Origin: Bacteroidaceae bacterium
GTDB lineage: Bacteria > Bacteroidota > Bacteroidia > Bacteroidales > Bacteroidaceae
Assembly (NCBI GenBank): GCA_017503645.1
Contig: JAFVSR010000037.1
Span: forward strand, 21,126-85,125
Length of the DNA stretch: 64,000 bases
Reading direction: 5' to 3'
Translations under genes and position numbers: made by a program
In this document: positions 63,902-64,000 of the stretch, in pieces
How the letters are laid out: each line of letters opens with the position of its first letter
How positions within the stretch are numbered: the first letter of the stretch is position 1
The notes under the pieces: model-generated
Databases searched by the model: none
The model's input: the letters and a program-made list of their open reading frames with translations, nothing else
Told to the model about the DNA's origin: nothing

Positions 63902-64000
63902 ATGGGCTCACCTGCAAAGTCTGGGGGGCTATGCAAAAAGTTTAGTCAATCTATAAAAGAAGAACTTTAAGTCGGTAACACCTCTAAGCTGTGCTCTGAA

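Overview
The window is bacterial chromosome from the order Bacteroidales (Bacteroidota). Three things support this. Many genes and tRNAs carry the Bacteroidota sigma-factor promoter, TTG, about 19-21 bp, then TAnnTTTG. Several gene orders are typical of Bacteroidales: TPR/lptC/CNNM/PpiD-like, rimP-nusA-infB-cvpA-sufBCDS, rplM-rpsI-rpsB-tsf and rlmN-DUF4837-pdxA. The window also encodes families largely specific to the group, such as the Bacteroidota-type Wzi, the SLBB export protein and DUF4922. The genus cannot be resolved from sequence alone. No phage, integrase, transposase, CRISPR array, rRNA gene or reverse transcriptase was found.

Layout. 1-4.8 kb: envelope biogenesis (end of a TPR protein, LptC, a CNNM/CorC transporter, a PpiD-like foldase). 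4.9-8.5 kb: tRNA-Asn, an S41 C-terminal processing protease, a small membrane protein, and an ATP-grasp-like gene broken by an apparent one-base deletion. 8.7-19.3 kb: a long information-processing and Fe-S operon (rimP, nusA, infB, cvpA, sufB, sufC, sufD, sufS, rnhB) with an attenuator-like leader. 19.3-22.2 kb: the ribosomal operon rplM-rpsI-rpsB-tsf on the minus strand, with structured leaders. 22.3 kb: tRNA-Leu.

22.6-39.9 kb is a capsule/exopolysaccharide locus. A main minus-strand operon starts at a strong promoter near 39.97 kb: initiating sugar transferase, SLBB export protein, Wzz, Wzy-like polymerase, Wzi, a small lipoprotein, an acyltransferase, Wzx, a GT4 glycosyltransferase. A second module follows, with its own promoter and its own Wzz, Wzx, acyltransferase and EpsG-like polymerase, and two GT2 enzymes face it on the plus strand. 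40.0-43.7 kb: a SpoIID/LytB protein and a rare GT2-DUF4922 (GalT/HIT-like) fusion. 43.9-50.3 kb: rlmN, DUF4837 lipoprotein and pdxA, then a four-gene set (nucleotidyltransferase, ATP-grasp, CDP-alcohol phosphotransferase, HAD) that looks like a small pathway attaching an activated alcohol phosphate to an acceptor. 50.4-52.3 kb: an OmpA-like protein and a DUF2147 protein whose promoter carries four helically phased half-sites.

52.6-56.8 kb is the best candidate for an undescribed system: a four-gene minus-strand operon of an acidic coiled-coil protein, a glycine-rich membrane-active-looking protein, a Ycf46-like AAA+ ATPase and a SUMF1-fold protein lacking the FGE cysteine pair. Its upstream region has a palindrome over the -33 box and a terminator-like hairpin. 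The window closes with a maltose-acetyltransferase-type gene, pflA and pflB (anaerobic pyruvate cleavage), a glycerophosphodiesterase, a WG-repeat/TPR protein ending in five DnaJ-type zinc motifs, and tRNA-Ser.
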